Assembly: GCA_026770585.1 (NCBI GenBank)
Contig: MU646354.1
Location: 497,059 to 507,506 of the forward strand
DNA length: 10,448 nucleotides
Direction: 5' to 3'
From: Baffinella frigidus
Taxonomy: Eukaryota; Cryptophyceae; Cryptomonadales; Baffinellaceae
The notes beneath the pieces are model-generated. The model worked only from the letters and a program-made list of their open reading frames with translations, had not been told where the DNA came from and did no database searches. Shown here piece after piece: positions 9,641 to 10,448 of this stretch (its first letter is position 1; the number at the start of each line of letters is the position of its first letter). The translations under genes were made by a program, and so were the position numbers.

Positions 9641-9691
9641 GTCACCCCCCGCACTCTTATCGGACCACTTTTCGATTGCAGGGTCATCTAT

Positions 9692-9779
9692 CATGCGGGA
9701 TTGTCCTTTGGATATACTCGTGGGACTCTCCACGTTCTCAGGCGTTGTTCTTTCACATCGGGACATCTCACACGCGATG
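9692..9779 (+). repeat. repeat H, copy 2 (88 bp)
   Basis: Partner of 6614-6701: CATGCGGGATTGTCCTTTGG, ATACTCGTGGGACTCTCCAC and the final CGCGATG. Equal length without gaps suggests a fairly recent common origin. Confidence 0.8.
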
Positions 9780-9810
9780 GGTGCAGCTTCCCACAGGTCA
9801 GCCTGCGTTT

Positions 9811-9874
9811 CTGGGGATACAGTCCCGTGTAGGATGGCCGGAGCGACCCATCCTACACGGGATTGCATCCCCAG
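9811..9874. mobile_element. 64-bp perfect-length hairpin beside an exon 8 fragment
   Basis: CTGGGGATACAGTCCCGTGT plus AGGATGG pairs with CCATCCTACACGGGATTGCA plus TCCCCAG, 27-nt arms with two mismatches and a 10-nt loop. Its right edge touches the exon 8 3'-edge copy at 9875; a CACAGGTC at 9792-9799 lies before its left edge. Confidence 0.8.
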
Positions 9875-9898
9875 AGCGTCTGCACCTACCCCACACAG
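9875..9898 (+). pseudogene. copy of exon 8 3' edge with donor (second)
   Basis: AGCGTCTGCACCTACCCCAC plus ACAG|GTCCGG copies the last 24 nt of exon 8 with three differences. It keeps the CAG|GTC donor. Confidence 0.82.
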
Positions 9899-10023
9899 GT
9901 CCGGCAGGTCCTTGAGGTTCTTTTAAGTCCTACCATACGCGGACACTGGAACTCATCCTGCATAAAATCAGGCTGCGTTAGCACTTGAACCCTCCCGACA
10001 AGCTCAACTCGTCGGCCTACCAA

Positions 10024-10050
10024 GACGCGGTCGGGCGAAGTCGACCCGGG
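10024..10050 (+). pseudogene. fragment of exon 8 (TRSGDVDPG codons)
   Basis: GACGCGGTCGGGCGAAGTCG plus ACCCGGG matches the codons for the TRSGDVDPG part of exon 8 with a few changes (Asp to Glu). It is followed by GCAATACCGTAGGG, a CCTACGG-type motif, as is the fragment at 9210-9288. Confidence 0.8.
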
Positions 10051-10171
10051 GCAATACCGTAGGGTGTTGACGTTGGGTGTCGCGCATCTGTCTCTGCACT
10101 CACCTGCTGGAGTGTCCGCAGAGAACCCGCCCGGGCCGACCCGGGCGGCTTCGGAGCTTAGCGTTCAGTGT

Positions 10172-10250
10172 GCAGGGTTTAGGGTTTAGGGTTTAGGGTT
10201 TAGGGTTTAGGGTTGAAGGTTCAGTGTGCAGGGTTTAGGGTTTAGAGTGC
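10172..10250. repeat. short TTTAGGG array
   Basis: About six TTTAGGG units at 10177-10214, then GAAGGTTCAGTGTGCAGGG and two to three more units. GTTCAGTGTGCAGGGTTTAG is present twice (10164 and 10220). Confidence 0.9.
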
Positions 10251-10251
10251 A

Positions 10252-10281
10252 GACCCGGGCGTCGACACCGTCCTCACACAG
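10252..10281 (+). pseudogene. copy of exon 8 3' edge with donor (third)
   Basis: GACCCGGGCGTCGACACCGT then CCTCACACAG|GTCTGC copies the last 30 nt of exon 8 with about five differences and keeps the donor. A more eroded trace, TTCTACACCTGCCTCAC, is at 10385-10401 without a donor. Confidence 0.85.
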
Positions 10282-10416
10282 GTCTGCGAGCCTGCGTTAC
10301 CTCTTGAACCCTCCACCCGAACTCCTGAACCCTGCAACTCCTGAACCCAGGCTGCGTTGACACTTGCACCGTACACCCGAAACCTTCTACACCTGCCTCA
10401 CCCCCTGTACACTTAT

Positions 10417-10448
10417 CCTAAACCCCAAACCCTAAACCCTAAACCCCT
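10417..10448. repeat. CCCTAAA repeats at window end
   Basis: CCTAAACCCCAAACCCTAAACCCTAAACCC runs to the last base and probably continues. It is C-rich on the + strand, opposite to the array at 10172-10250 only 170 bp away. Confidence 0.85.

Larger units (their letters stand above)
9510..10448 (+). other. intron 8 (open at window end): exon 8 echoes, hairpin, telomere repeats
   Basis: Donor GTCGCG. It holds a truncated E/D-type segment (9519-9605), several copies of the exon 8 3' edge, repeat H copy 2, the hairpin 9811-9874, AGGCTGCGTT-type repeats (about 9969, 10293 and 10350, followed by CTTGAACCCTCC-like sequence) and telomere-like units at 10172-10250 and from 10417. The next exon was not found before the window ends. 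Confidence 0.75.

Noticed and set aside
9366-9926. Open frame of 186 codons continuing past exon 8
   Set aside because: Family similarity stops at LTQ (9509) exactly at a CAG|GTC donor, and the following residues match nothing; the later part includes repeat H and a hairpin.
1-10448. Whole pattern as an assembly artefact (mis-joined exon copies)
   Set aside because: Copies differ from each other by many substitutions and small deletions and are joined to different elements; artefactual duplicates would be near identical. Long-read confirmation is still the decisive test.

Overview
The window is a piece of one eukaryotic gene on the + strand. It encodes the middle of an acetate kinase (ATP:acetate phosphotransferase, AckA/ACK family). 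Eight short exons (61 to 109 nt, together about 660 nt) are scattered over 9.1 kb. The protein start (the phosphate-binding Asn-Ala/Cys-Gly-Ser-Ser-Ser segment) and the last third, including the late catalytic Glu, lie outside the window. From exon 2 to exon 8 all junctions keep the reading frame through GT-AG splice sites. The joined peptide follows family order: [56 protein letters not shown]. The long introns, GT-AG splicing and interstitial TTTAGGG-type telomere repeats point to a nuclear genome of an alga or other protist (green alga or prasinophyte, stramenopile, dinoflagellate or chromerid are all possible). The species cannot be fixed from this sequence.

Layout: 1-412, CCCTCAA repeats, a partial copy of exon 1 and a hairpin element; exon 1 at 413-484 (perhaps to 511); intron 1 (1.7 kb); exon 2 at 2229-2312; intron 2; exon 3 at 3376-3439; intron 3, with a telomere-like array and a tandem array carrying pieces of exon 4; exon 4 at 4893-4978; intron 4; exon 5 at 5555-5615; a 128-nt intron 5; exon 6 at 5744-5841; intron 6; exon 7 at 7410-7495; intron 7, with two large TTTAGGG arrays; exon 8 at 9401-9509; and an open intron 8 to the window end.

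The introns are packed with short non-autonomous elements with terminal inverted repeats (MITE-like). At least eight families can be built from the window alone. They include a 139-bp family with four copies of equal length and a family with CCACGCCAG ends with six copies (126-128 or about 200 bp). Intron 5 is almost exactly one copy of the second family, with the donor site inside the left inverted repeat, as in introner elements described from other algae.

The most unusual feature is systematic. Five or more exons are accompanied by degenerate partial copies of themselves, arranged by polarity. Copies of an exon's 5' edge, with its acceptor, lie upstream of the true exon; copies of its 3' edge, with its donor, lie downstream. 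MITEs, hairpins or telomere repeats lie between the copies. This suggests that intron growth repeatedly duplicated the splice-site edges of the exons. No other gene, tRNA, rRNA or CRISPR array was found.
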